Shown piece by piece: positions 14,287 through 21,621 of a stretch of DNA of 21,621 nucleotides (positions within the stretch are counted from its first letter, which is position 1; every line of letters begins with the position of its first letter). Source of the DNA: JBLKSS01 sp047607725 (GTDB lineage: Bacteria; Pseudomonadota; Gammaproteobacteria; Enterobacterales; Enterobacteriaceae); the NCBI RefSeq assembly GCF_047607725.1, contig NZ_JBLKSS010000014.1, forward strand, positions 1 to 21,621, in the 5' to 3' direction. The translations under genes were made by a program, and so were the position numbers. Under the pieces are notes generated by a model. The model was given only the letters and a program-made list of their open reading frames with translations. It had not been told where the DNA came from and made no database searches.

Positions 14287-17073
14287 ATGGTCCAAATCGC
14301 AGAAAACCCGTTAATCCTAGTGGATGGCTCTTCTTATCTTTACCGCGCCTATCATGCCTTCCCGCCGCTGACCAATAGCGTGGGGGAACCCACGGGGGCG
14401 ATGTACGGCGTATTGAATATGCTTAAAAGCCTGCTGGTGCAATACCGGCCAAGCCATGTGGCGGTGGTGTTTGATGCCAAGGGCAAGACCTTTCGCGATG
14501 AATTGTTTGAGCACTACAAATCCCACCGGCCGCCCATGCCGGACGATCTACGCAGCCAGATAGCGCCGCTGCATGAGATGGTCAAGGCGATGGGGCTGCC
14601 GCTGCTGGCTATCAGCGGCGTCGAGGCCGATGATGTTATCGGTACGCTGGCGCTGGCGGCGGCGCGCGATGGCCGCGACGTGCTGATAAGCACCGGTGAT
14701 AAAGACATGGCACAGCTGGTGTCGCCCAAAATTACCCTGATCAATACCATGTCGAACACCATCCTCGGTCCGGAAGAGGTGCAGTTGAAATTCGGCGTGC
14801 CGCCGGAGCTTATCATCGATTATCTGGCGCTGATGGGCGACAGCTCCGATAATATTCCGGGCGTGCCGGGGGTAGGGGAGAAAACCGCGCAGGCGCTATT
14901 GCAGGGACTGGGGGGGCTGGAAATCCTGTATCAACAGCTTGATAGCGTCAGCACCTTGAGCTTCTGCAGTGCCAAAACCATGGCCGCCAAACTCGAGCTG
15001 CACCGCGAGGTGGCTTTCCTCTCCTACCAGTTGGCGACGATCAAAACCGATGTGGCGCTGGATTTACCCTATGACCAGCTAACGGTTGAAGAGCCCGAGG
15101 CCGAAGCGCTGATGCTGTTATTTCAGCGTTATGAATTTAAACGCTGGCTGAGCGACCTGGAAGCGGGTAAATGGCTACAGGGTCGCAAAAGCGCCGTAGC
15201 GCCGCCTTCGCCCTTTACCGCGCCCCGCCCGGCCGCCGCAGAGGCGCCGGCTGAGGTATTGTCAAAAAACGGCTACCAGATCATTTACGACATGGCGACG
15301 CTTGAGCAGTGGATTACCGTGATCCGCAGCGCCGGTGTGTTCGCCTTCGATACCGAAACCGACGGGTTGGATACGCTGACCGCCAATTTAGTGGGGCTGT
15401 GCTTTGCCGTGAAGCCGGGTGAAGCCGCCTATCTGCCGGTGGGTCACGACTACCTGGATGCGCCGGACCAGCTTGACCGCGCGGCAGTATTGGCGGCGAT
15501 GAAACCGGTGCTGGAAGATCCCGCCATCGGCAAAATCGGCCAGAACCTCAAATTCGATCGCGGGGTATTGAAACGATACGACATTGAGTTGGCCGGCATC
15601 GCATTCGATACCATGCTGGAATCCTACGTGCTGGACAGCGTCGCCGGCAGCCACGATATGGACAGCCAGGCGGACCGTTTTTTACAACACACTACCGTGA
15701 GCTTTGAAGAGATCGCGGGTAAAGGTCGCAACCAGCTGACGTTTAACCAGATCGCTTTGGAACAGGCCGCCCCGTACGCCGCCGAAGACGCCGATGTGAC
15801 GCTGCGTTTGCATCAGACGCTGTGGCCGCGCATTGAGCAAGCGCCGGAGCTGAAAAAGGTCTTTCAGGAAATTGAAATGCCGCTGGTGCCGGTCCTGTCG
15901 CGCATTGAGCGCACCGGCGTGCTCATTGACGAAAACATTCTCGCCGCGCATTCGGTGGAGCTGACCCAACGCCTGAAAGCGCTGGAACAGGAAGCGCATC
16001 AGCTGGCTGAAGAACCGTTCAATCTTTCCTCTACCAAACAGCTGCAGGCGATTTTATACGATAAACAGAAACTGCCGGTGCTGAAAAAAACGCCCGGCGG
16101 TGCCCCTTCCACCAATGAAGAGGTGCTAGCTGAGCTGGCATTGGATTATCCGCTGCCGAAGCTGATTTTGGAATACCGCGGCCTGGCCAAGCTTAAATCC
16201 ACCTATACCGATAAACTACCGCAAATGATCAACCCGGTGTCGAAACGGGTGCATACCTCCTATCATCAGGCCGTCACCGCCACCGGTCGACTGTCTTCGA
16301 GCGATCCGAACCTGCAGAATATCCCGGTGCGTAATGATGAGGGACGGCGTATACGGCAGGCGTTTATCGCGCCGCCGGACGCGCTAATCGTGGCGGCGGA
16401 CTATTCGCAGATTGAGCTGCGCATCATGGCGCATCTCGCGCGCGACCCCGGATTACTGAACGCCTTCGCCACCGGCAAGGATATTCACCGCGCCACCGCC
16501 ACCGAGGTATTCGGTATGCCGCTGGAGAAGGTGACACAGGATCAGCGCCGCAGCGCCAAGGCTATCAACTTTGGCCTGATTTACGGCATGAGCGCTTTTG
16601 GTCTGGCGCGTCAGCTGTCGGTGCCGCGTTCGGAGGCGCAGAAATATATGAATCTTTATTTCGAGCGGTACCCCGGCGTTTTGGACTATATGGAACGCAC
16701 CCGCAGGCAGGCTACCGATCAAGGCTATGTCGCGACCCTGGACGGGCGCCGGCTTTATTTGCCGGATATCCACTCGCGCAACGGCATGCGTAAGAAAGGC
16801 GCGGAGCGCGCGGCCATTAATGCCCCTATGCAGGGCACCGCCGCCGATATCATCAAACGGGCGATGATTGCGATTGATGGCTGGCTGCAGCAGGAAGCGC
16901 CCCCGGTTCGCATGATTATGCAGGTTCATGATGAGCTGGTGTTTGAGGTGCAGCGGGATGCGGTTGAGAGCGCCAAAGCGCGGATCAAGGCGCTGATGGA
17001 GGGATGTTTTACGCTGGATGTGCCGCTGCAAGTAGACGTGGGCGTCGGTGAAAACTGGGATCAAGCTCACTAA
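14287..17073 (+). CDS. polA: DNA polymerase I
   Basis: Pol I acts in Okazaki fragment maturation and excision repair. The protein has 928 residues, the same as E. coli, and catalytic residues keep E. coli numbers. The N-terminal 5'-3' exonuclease spans about residues 1-320 (VDGSSYLYRAYHAFPPL, EADDVIGTLA, GDSSDNIPGVPGVGEKTA). The 3'-5' exonuclease has FDTETDGL with Asp355 and Glu357. In the polymerase domain, motif A is DYSQIELR (Asp705), motif B RRSAKAINFGLIYGM, and motif C VHDELVFEV (Asp882). No lesion is seen. The ATG at 14287 follows a weak ribosome site. Spot 42 follows after 146 bp, as in E. coli. Being intact among decayed neighbours fits an essential role in rapid growth and repair. 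Confidence 0.98.
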   Translation: MVQIAENPLILVDGSSYLYRAYHAFPPLTNSVGEPTGAMYGVLNMLKSLLVQYRPSHVAVVFDAKGKTFRDELFEHYKSHRPPMPDDLRSQIAPLHEMVKAMGLPLLAISGVEADDVIGTLALAAARDGRDVLISTGDKDMAQLVSPKITLINTMSNTILGPEEVQLKFGVPPELIIDYLALMGDSSDNIPGVPGVGEKTAQALLQGLGGLEILYQQLDSVSTLSFCSAKTMAAKLELHREVAFLSYQLATIKTDVALDLPYDQLTVEEPEAEALMLLFQRYEFKRWLSDLEAGKWLQGRKSAVAPPSPFTAPRPAAAEAPAEVLSKNGYQIIYDMATLEQWITVIRSAGVFAFDTETDGLDTLTANLVGLCFAVKPGEAAYLPVGHDYLDAPDQLDRAAVLAAMKPVLEDPAIGKIGQNLKFDRGVLKRYDIELAGIAFDTMLESYVLDSVAGSHDMDSQADRFLQHTTVSFEEIAGKGRNQLTFNQIALEQAAPYAAEDADVTLRLHQTLWPRIEQAPELKKVFQEIEMPLVPVLSRIERTGVLIDENILAAHSVELTQRLKALEQEAHQLAEEPFNLSSTKQLQAILYDKQKLPVLKKTPGGAPSTNEEVLAELALDYPLPKLILEYRGLAKLKSTYTDKLPQMINPVSKRVHTSYHQAVTATGRLSSSDPNLQNIPVRNDEGRRIRQAFIAPPDALIVAADYSQIELRIMAHLARDPGLLNAFATGKDIHRATATEVFGMPLEKVTQDQRRSAKAINFGLIYGMSAFGLARQLSVPRSEAQKYMNLYFERYPGVLDYMERTRRQATDQGYVATLDGRRLYLPDIHSRNGMRKKGAERAAINAPMQGTAADIIKRAMIAIDGWLQQEAPPVRMIMQVHDELVFEVQRDAVESAKARIKALMEGCFTLDVPLQVDVGVGENWDQAH

Positions 17074-17219
17074 GTGGCGAATGACTAAGCACTTTTTGTA
17101 ATTAAGCTACATTAAAGTGTGATGTATTCCTACAATAAGCATTCCTTATACGTAAAAAGGTGAAAGTAAACTACAAAAAATTCTTTTTCCCCATCAAAAA
17201 ATAGGGTAAAGTTATCGGC

Positions 17220-17327
17220 GTAGGGTACAGAGGTAAGATGTTCTATCTTTCAGACCTTTTACTTCACGTAATCGGATTTGGCTAAGTATTAGCCGCCCCA
17301 GTCATTTTATGACTGGGGCGTTTTTTA
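17220..17327 (+). ncRNA. spf: Spot 42 small RNA
   Basis: The sequence starts gtagggtacagaggtaag and stays nearly identical to E. coli Spot 42 through the Hfq-binding and pairing regions. It ends in a perfect terminator stem (cgccccagtca/tgactggggcg) followed by a T-run at 17321-17326. Spot 42 is about 109 nt and represses galK and other sugar and central metabolism mRNAs. In E. coli it is made when glucose is high because cAMP-CRP represses it. The location between polA and engB is the conserved one. A -10-like taaagt (17207-17212) lies seven bases upstream of the start, and a CRP half-site tgtga is at 17118-17122, but no full CRP site is convincing. The small loop before the terminator (ggctaagtattagcc) differs from E. 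coli. Confidence 0.96.
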
Positions 17328-17476
17328 TTGGGCGCGGAAAACCTTGCCGTGCGCTGCCCGGCGGCATGAACATCACATCGTGAACAGCGCCGCCGCCGTC
17401 ACCTCGATCAGAGCGTGACGTTGCAGGCAAGGTGAGTAGCGCCGCCATCGCCCCGGCCAGGGCGTGAAGCTGAGCT

Positions 17477-18121
17477 TTATTCTTCACTCGCAGGCGTTTC
17501 TGGCGCTATCGCCGGCGGGATGGCGGCAAACCAGGCGTCGAGTTTCTGCCGCAGTTTATCCACGCCCTGCTTTTTCAGCGATGAGAATGTTTCAACCTCG
17601 ACATCGCCCATGAATGCCAGCGCCGCTTCGCGCACCTGATTTAACTGCGCTTTGCGCGCGCCGGAAGCCAGCTTATCGGCTTTGGTAAGCAGGACGAGAA
17701 CCGGAATATTGACATCCACCGCCCATTGCACCATTTGTTGGTCGAGATCTTTCATCGGGTGGCGGATATCCATTAATACCACCAGCCCCTTGAGGCTGTC
17801 GCGCTTTTGCAGATATTCGCTCAGAGCACGCTGCCACTTGCGTTTTAATTCTTCCGGCACTTTGGCGTAGCCATAGCCGGGAAGATCCACCAGCCGGATG
17901 CCCGGCTCAACCTCAAACAAGTTGATAAGCTGGGTGCGCCCGGGGGTTTTACTGGTCCTGGCCAGGTTTTTCTGATTGGTCAGGGCATTAAGCGCGCTGG
18001 ATTTGCCGACGTTGGAACGCCCCGCGAAGGTGATTTCAATCCCACTGTCGATCGGCAAATGGCGAATATCCGGCGCGCTGGTCACGAAATGGGTTATCTG
18101 ATAGTTATAAGATTTGGTCAA
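17477..18121 (-). CDS. engB: Ribosome biogenesis GTPase EngB (YsxC/YihA)
   Basis: EngB is an essential Era/Obg-type GTPase needed for large ribosomal subunit assembly. The protein has 214 residues against 210 in E. coli. Nucleotide-binding motifs are G1 GRSNVGKS (34-41), G2 TPGRTQ, G3 DLPG (79-82) and G4 TKAD (146-149). The start is TTG at 18119-18121: the protein then begins MTKSYNYQITHF as in E. coli, gagagga lies about 6 bases upstream, and no ATG exists nearby. It is convergent with spf and divergent from yihI. The frame is intact. The C-terminal tail is slightly longer than in E. coli and ends ETPASEE. Confidence 0.96.
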   Translation of the reverse strand: MTKSYNYQITHFVTSAPDIRHLPIDSGIEITFAGRSNVGKSSALNALTNQKNLARTSKTPGRTQLINLFEVEPGIRLVDLPGYGYAKVPEELKRKWQRALSEYLQKRDSLKGLVVLMDIRHPMKDLDQQMVQWAVDVNIPVLVLLTKADKLASGARKAQLNQVREAALAFMGDVEVETFSSLKKQGVDKLRQKLDAWFAAIPPAIAPETPASEE

Positions 18122-18290
18122 CGGTATCCTCTCTCTGGAGATGGCATATTAGCGGCAATTATACCGGTTATGTCCCGGGATGCGTTTTTTATCTTCGCCC
18201 ACGGGCGCGGTCATCTTTTTTCTTGCGCGGCTTTCTGATAGATTCCGCCGCAACGGTAGACGTCATTACCCTTACCCAAGAGTCAATATT

Positions 18291-18839
18291 ATGAATTCAT
18301 CAGCACGGGGCGGCCGCGGTAAGCCCGGTGACGCCCGAAAAAAAAAGCAGCGTAAAAGCCGCGAAGAGTTGAATATCGAAGGGCGTGAACGTAAGCGGCA
18401 GAAAAAACACCGCGGGCTGGCCGCCGGTTCACGCAGTCAGGGCGGCGGCGGCGAGGCCGTACGCCAAAATACCCGTACGCCGCAGGATGGCCGTATCGGC
18501 AGCAAAAAGCCCGTGCCGCTGACGCTTGAGGGGGCATCGGTTCAACCCAAACCCCTCGCGTCCGCGCCGCAGCCGCCAAAGCCGCGGGAAACGGCCGAAC
18601 AGGAGCTGGCACGCCTGGAGAATGACGATCGTCTGGATGCGTTACTACAGCGCCTTGAGCAGGATGAAACCCTTTCCACAGAGGAACGACGTTATGTCGA
18701 CCAGGCGCTGGATCGAATCGATAAGCTGATGACCGAGTTGGGCATTGAGCTTATTGACGATGACGAAGAGGATGCGCAGACGAATCAGGAAGATATACTG
18801 CAGCTGCTTAAACGCGGCTACGACAAAGACAGCTTCTAA
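18291..18839 (+). CDS. yihI: Der GTPase-activating protein YihI
   Basis: YihI stimulates the GTPase Der (EngA) and so tunes 50S ribosome assembly. The protein has 182 residues against 169 in E. coli. It has a very basic N-terminal half (KKKQRKSREELNIEGRERK, then RQKKHRG) and an acidic C-terminal half with the conserved RLDALLQRLEQDETLS and YVDQALDRIDKLM segments, ending in a D/E-rich stretch. The ATG at 18291 is chosen because homology starts there; the frame is open further up to 18180 but lacks similarity. The ribosome site is weak. The middle linker (about residues 60-100) is longer than in E. coli. It is divergent from engB, another ribosome assembly gene, and upstream of a small ORF and hemN. 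Confidence 0.9.
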   Translation: MNSSARGGRGKPGDARKKKQRKSREELNIEGRERKRQKKHRGLAAGSRSQGGGGEAVRQNTRTPQDGRIGSKKPVPLTLEGASVQPKPLASAPQPPKPRETAEQELARLENDDRLDALLQRLEQDETLSTEERRYVDQALDRIDKLMTELGIELIDDDEEDAQTNQEDILQLLKRGYDKDSF

Positions 18840-18842
18840 CCC

Positions 18843-19025
18843 TTGCCGGCATTAACGCTTCTCCTTGCGCTATTGTTAACCTGTTATTTTGTATGGTTAT
18901 CGGGTAAACTATGGCGCCTCTCGCGATCGCGACGCAAGGCGCGGCTGCAAGCGGCCCGTGCCGCGGTTCGCCGACCCGCCCCTCTCGTCAGACGGCACCG
19001 TCGACGTCCCCCGGGTAAGGAGTAA
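18843..19025 (+). CDS. Small predicted membrane protein between yihI and hemN
   Basis: A 60-codon ORF starts with TTG three bases after the yihI stop and ends three bases before the hemN start, filling the gap exactly. The first 25 residues form one hydrophobic helix (PALTLLLALLLTCYFVWL). The rest is strongly basic, with a run of Arg/Lys, fitting an inside-facing tail. No ribosome site is seen, so it would need coupling to yihI. E. coli has no gene here. Some gammaproteobacteria carry a DUF2489-type membrane protein at this place, and the start could be a remnant of that, but the link is from memory and weak. It could also be non-coding. Confidence 0.35.
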   Translation: MPALTLLLALLLTCYFVWLSGKLWRLSRSRRKARLQAARAAVRRPAPLVRRHRRRPPGKE

Positions 19026-19028
19026 GCC

Positions 19029-20410
19029 GTGAAGTCATTGCCAGCAATCGAATGGGATTCGGCCCTCATTCAGAAATACAACGACTCCGGGCCACGCTAT
19101 ACGTCCTATCCCACCGAGCTGGAATTCAGCGAAGATTATGATGACGCGGCGTTTGCCACGGCGGCGGGCCGTTATCCCGCGTGGCCGCTGTCGCTTTATG
19201 TCCACATCCCGTTCTGTCACAAGCTGTGCTACTTCTGCGGCTGCAATAAGATAGTCACGCGCCATGGCGCAAAGGTCGATAATTATCTCGATACGCTGGC
19301 GCGGGAAATCCGCGCGCTGGCGCCGTTGTTCGCCGGTAGGCACGTCAGCCAAATGCATTGGGGCGGCGGGACGCCGACCTTTTTGTCGGTGGCGCAGACA
19401 GCGCGGTTAATGGCGCTGCTGCGGGAGCACTTCTCTTTTGATGCCGACGCCGAGCTGTCCATTGAAATCGATCCGCGGGATATCCCGCTGGATCTCATCG
19501 ATGATTTGCAGGTAAGCGCCAAGGGTTTAATCGTATCAGCGTCGGCGTGCAGGATTTCAATGGCGAGGTGCAGCGTCTTATCAATCGCGAGCAGGACGAA
19601 GCGCTGATTTTTGGTCTGATTGAGCGCGCCACCCGTCTGGGATTCCGCTCGACCAATATCGATTTGATTTACGGTCTGCCGCGCCAAACGCGCGATCGCT
19701 TTGCTTACACGTTGCAGCGGGTCATCGCGCTTGGGCCGCAGCGTTTAAGCGTGTTCAATTATGCCCATATGCCGTCGCTATTTGCCGCGCAGCGCAAGTT
19801 TAAGGACGCGGATTTGCCCGACGCCGCGCAAAAACTGGCCCTGTTGCAGCACAGTATCATGACCCTCACCGACGCGGGCTATCAGTTCATCGGCATGGAC
19901 CATTTCGCCCGGCCGGACGATGAACTGGCGCTGTCGCAGCGGGCGGGACGTCTGCACCGCAATTTCCAGGGGTATACCACCCAGGGCGAGTGCGACCTGT
20001 TGGGACTGGGTCTATCGGCGATAAGTATGATCGGCGACCATTATGCGCAAAATCAGAAAGTCATGCGCAGCTATCGTGATTCCGTTGAGCGGCAGGGTAA
20101 CGGTTTGTGGCGTGGCGTGGCGCTCAGCCGCGACGATTGCCTGCGGCGGGACGTCATAAAAGCGCTGATTTGCCAATTTCGCCTCGATTTTAACGTGATT
20201 GAAACGGCTTACGGCATCCGATTTACCGACTACTTTGCCGAAGATCTGATGCAAATGGCGCCGCTGGTGGAGGACGGGCTGGTGACGATGAGCGCCGGCG
20301 CGCTGGAAATAACCGTCCGCGGCCGTCTGCTGGTGCGCAATATCTGCATGTGTTTCGATGCCTATCTACGCGCCAGCCAGCGCCTACGTCCGTTTTCCCG
20401 GGTGATCTAA
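19029..20410 (+). pseudogene. hemN: Oxygen-independent coproporphyrinogen III oxidase, frameshifted
   Basis: HemN is a radical-SAM enzyme that makes protoporphyrinogen IX without oxygen. The start is GTG at 19029, with aaggag 7 bases upstream. The first frame covers the [4Fe-4S] motif CHKLCYFC (Cys63, Cys67, Cys70) and HWGGGTPTFL, then loses homology after about residue 165. The next frame continues from NRISVGVQDFN through NFQGYTTQGECDLLG to SRVI at 20410. One T appears to be missing from the run at 19526-19528; E. coli-like GFNR would need four T. The combined length of about 460 codons matches the 457-residue E. coli protein. If real, haem synthesis depends on the aerobic HemF. A homopolymer sequencing error is possible. 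Confidence 0.9.
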
Positions 20411-20412
20411 AT

Positions 20413-20444
20413 CGCCCCTTTCCGCCGTCAGGCGAAAAGGGGCG
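20413..20444. terminator. Hairpin between hemN and yshB, possible two-way terminator
   Basis: A 14-bp inverted repeat with one mismatch (cgcccctttccgcc/ggcgaaaaggggcg) and a 4-base loop starts two bases after the hemN stop. It lies 24 bases past the yshB stop on the other strand. It serves two convergent genes but has no long T-run on either side. Confidence 0.5.
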
Positions 20445-20467
20445 TCATGAGGGTGTTGGACGACCGA

Positions 20468-20590
20468 TCAATTCAGTGAATTGATGAGCGCGGCGCACAT
20501 GACCGCCGCCAGCGCCGTCTGTGGGGCATGCCCCGTGACGATAACCGTGTCCAATCCCTGCGTCACGAAAGCGATAATGGTCTGCAACAT
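20468..20590 (-). CDS. yshB: Small membrane protein YshB
   Basis: This 40-residue ORF begins MLQTIIAFVTQGLDT and contains HAPQTALAAVMCAAL. It closely resembles the 36-residue E. coli YshB, which has HTPQTAVAAVLCAAM at the same place and lies between glnG and hemN. One hydrophobic segment is predicted at about residues 22-38. The ATG at 20590 has ggggag 7-12 bases upstream and a good promoter at 20616-20643. Work in Salmonella has linked YshB to intracellular growth, as I recall; its mechanism is unknown. It is intact and has its own promoter although the upstream gene glnG is broken. Confidence 0.85.
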   Translation of the reverse strand: MLQTIIAFVTQGLDTVIVTGHAPQTALAAVMCAALINSLN

Positions 20591-20615
20591 GGCTTGTCTC
20601 CCCTTGTGCACAGAA

Positions 20616-20643
20616 ATAATACTGAGCCGGCCCGCGATGTAAA
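20616..20643 (-). promoter_or_regulatory. Predicted sigma-70 promoter of yshB
   Basis: On the minus strand TTTACA (20638-20643) and TATTAT (20616-20621) are 16 bp apart, both close to consensus. Transcription would start near 20609, about 19 bases before the yshB ATG. It sits just after the original glnG stop, so yshB need not depend on glnG transcription. Confidence 0.55.
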
Positions 20644-20647
20644 CTGT

Positions 20648-21484
20648 TTAAGCGAAATTTTGCATCGCGGCGCACTCTCTGTGGCGCGTTCGGGGATTAC
20701 TCCATCCAAGCTCTTTCAGCTTGCGCGTTAGCGTGTTGCGGCCCCAGCCGAGCAAACGGGCGGCATCCTGCTTGTGGCCCTGGGTATGGCGCAGCGCGGT
20801 GGTCAGCAAGGTGCGCTCCATTTCCGGCTGCGCTTCCGACAGCAGGTTTTGGTGACCGGAGCACAACGCGCGATCCGCCCACTGCGCCAGCAGCGTGGCC
20901 CAGCTATCCGGCAGCGATTGCACCACGTTATCCGGTGCGGTGGTTTCAAACAGCTCCGGCGGCAAATCCTGAATCAATACTTCTTGTCCGGCGGCCATTA
21001 CCGTCAACCAGCGGCAGGTATTTTCCAACTGGCGCACGTTCCCCGGCCAGGGGAGGCGGGTCAGCGCGGTTTCGGTTTCCGGGTGCAGATTTTTCGGCTC
21101 CACGCCCAGCTCCCTGGCCGCTACCTGCAGGAAATACCGCGCCAGCCGCGGAATATCTTCCCGTCGCTCGCGCAGCGGCGGCAGATGGACACGGATAACG
21201 TTCAGGCGATGGAACAAATCCTCGCGAAAGCGTCCTTCCTGCACGCGCAATTCCAGGTTCTGGTGAGTGGCGGCGATAATACGCACATCCACTTTGACCG
21301 GCGCATAGCCGCCGACGCGGTAGAACTGGCCGTCCGCCAATACACGCAGCAGGCGGGTTTGCACATCCAGCGGCATATCGCCGATTTCGTCCAGAAACAG
21401 CGTGCCGCCGTCGGCCTGCTCGAAACGGCCATGACGGATTTGATTGGCGCCGGTAAACGCCCCTTTTTCATGGCCGAATAATTC
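20648..21484 (-). pseudogene. glnG: Nitrogen regulator NtrC (glnG), 5' part removed by palindromic element
   Basis: NtrC is the response regulator that activates sigma-54 promoters under nitrogen limitation. Only the C-terminal 60% remains. The open frame begins at 21484 with ELFGHEKGAFTGA, the sigma-54 contact loop, exactly where the palindromic element ends. The receiver domain and Walker A are missing. Walker B (GGTLFLDEIGDMP), the sensor segment FREDLFHRLNVI and the Fis-type DNA-binding end (RTLLTTALRHTQGHKQDAA) are present. A further one-base loss near 20706-20709 changes the expected LKELGME-stop into LKELGWSN and adds about 12 foreign residues; the original stop is at 20697-20699. The missing N-terminal half and glnL-glnA lie beyond the window, if they exist. 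Without its receiver the protein cannot respond to NtrB. Confidence 0.93.
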
Positions 21485-21621
21485 GTAAGCGCCCCGTGGA
21501 GGACGTCTTGAATTATTGGTGGGTTTGTTGTATGAGACAGTAAACCTACGTTACACGCTTATGCTCATTGCATTTTCACATTGTATTGATTTTAATAACT
21601 TTTATTTCCATCCCGGTTTGA
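21485..21621. repeat. Palindromic element, copy D (one arm, cut by window end)
   Basis: This stretch is the left arm of the element, starting at tip gtaagcgcc immediately after a glnG codon and running to the window end. It matches the left arm of copy B with only isolated differences. It stops at cggtttga, within one base of the internal point where copy A begins, so both contig ends are breaks at the same place in the same repeat. Confidence 0.85.

Noticed and set aside
14068..14378. Two ORFs crossing the polA start
   Set aside because: They cover the polA promoter and DnaA box and run into polA in other frames, with no homology.
17337..17476. Minus-strand ORF between spf and engB
   Set aside because: It is short, overlaps the spf terminator and engB end, and shows no family similarity.
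20774..21481. 235-codon ORF on the plus strand
   Set aside because: It lies wholly antisense to the conserved glnG coding sequence and has the composition of a shadow frame.
1..21621. CRISPR array, tRNA or rRNA genes
   Set aside because: The only dispersed repeats are the palindromic elements, which are not regularly spaced. No cloverleaf or rRNA sequence was recognised.

Overview
The window looks like one complete contig from an enterobacterial insect symbiont of the Sodalis type. That placement is an inference from protein similarity I recognise from memory. Almost every gene is a close relative of an E. coli K-12 gene, G+C is moderate to high, and several single-lesion pseudogenes lie among intact housekeeping genes, the pattern of a recently host-restricted genome. 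No database search was possible.

Layout. 1-138: one arm of a repeated palindromic element, fused to the 3' third of a sugar permease gene (139-586). 815-3742: the cluster yihX-yihY-dtd-fabY, in E. coli order; dtd carries a Gly-to-Trp change in its key motif and fabY is frameshifted. 3889-5577 (minus): yicH, broken by one amber codon. 5642-6011: a nearly perfect 370-bp palindrome, copy B of the element. 6012-6733: a long spacer with a sigma-S-like -10 box and a possible 20-residue ORF. 6734-8928: the trehalose operon otsB-otsA. 9180-9434 (minus): a CsbD-like stress protein. 9539-10177 (minus): an orphan prophage-type S24 repressor. 10235-10572: copy C of the element, with one arm largely replaced. 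10692-20696: a long block in E. coli order, made of mobB-mobA (minus), yihD, srkA (two lesions), dsbA, polA, the small RNA Spot 42 (spf), engB (minus), yihI, a small membrane ORF, hemN (frameshifted), yshB (minus) and glnG (minus). glnG is cut by copy D of the element, whose arm runs off the end (21485-21621).

How the parts fit. The intact genes keep core functions: DNA polymerase I, ribosome assembly GTPase EngB, periplasmic disulfide formation, molybdenum cofactor nucleotide attachment, trehalose synthesis and the sugar-responsive RNA Spot 42. The broken genes are regulatory or conditional: NtrC, anaerobic haem synthesis, SrkA kinase, FabY and an AsmA-like envelope protein. Four copies of the palindromic element sit at both contig ends, inside genes, and at the joins between blocks that are far apart in E. 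coli. This suggests the element drives both gene inactivation and rearrangement. The element has no ORF of its own and is the most unusual structure here. Some indels fall in short homopolymer runs, so part of the apparent decay could be sequencing error.
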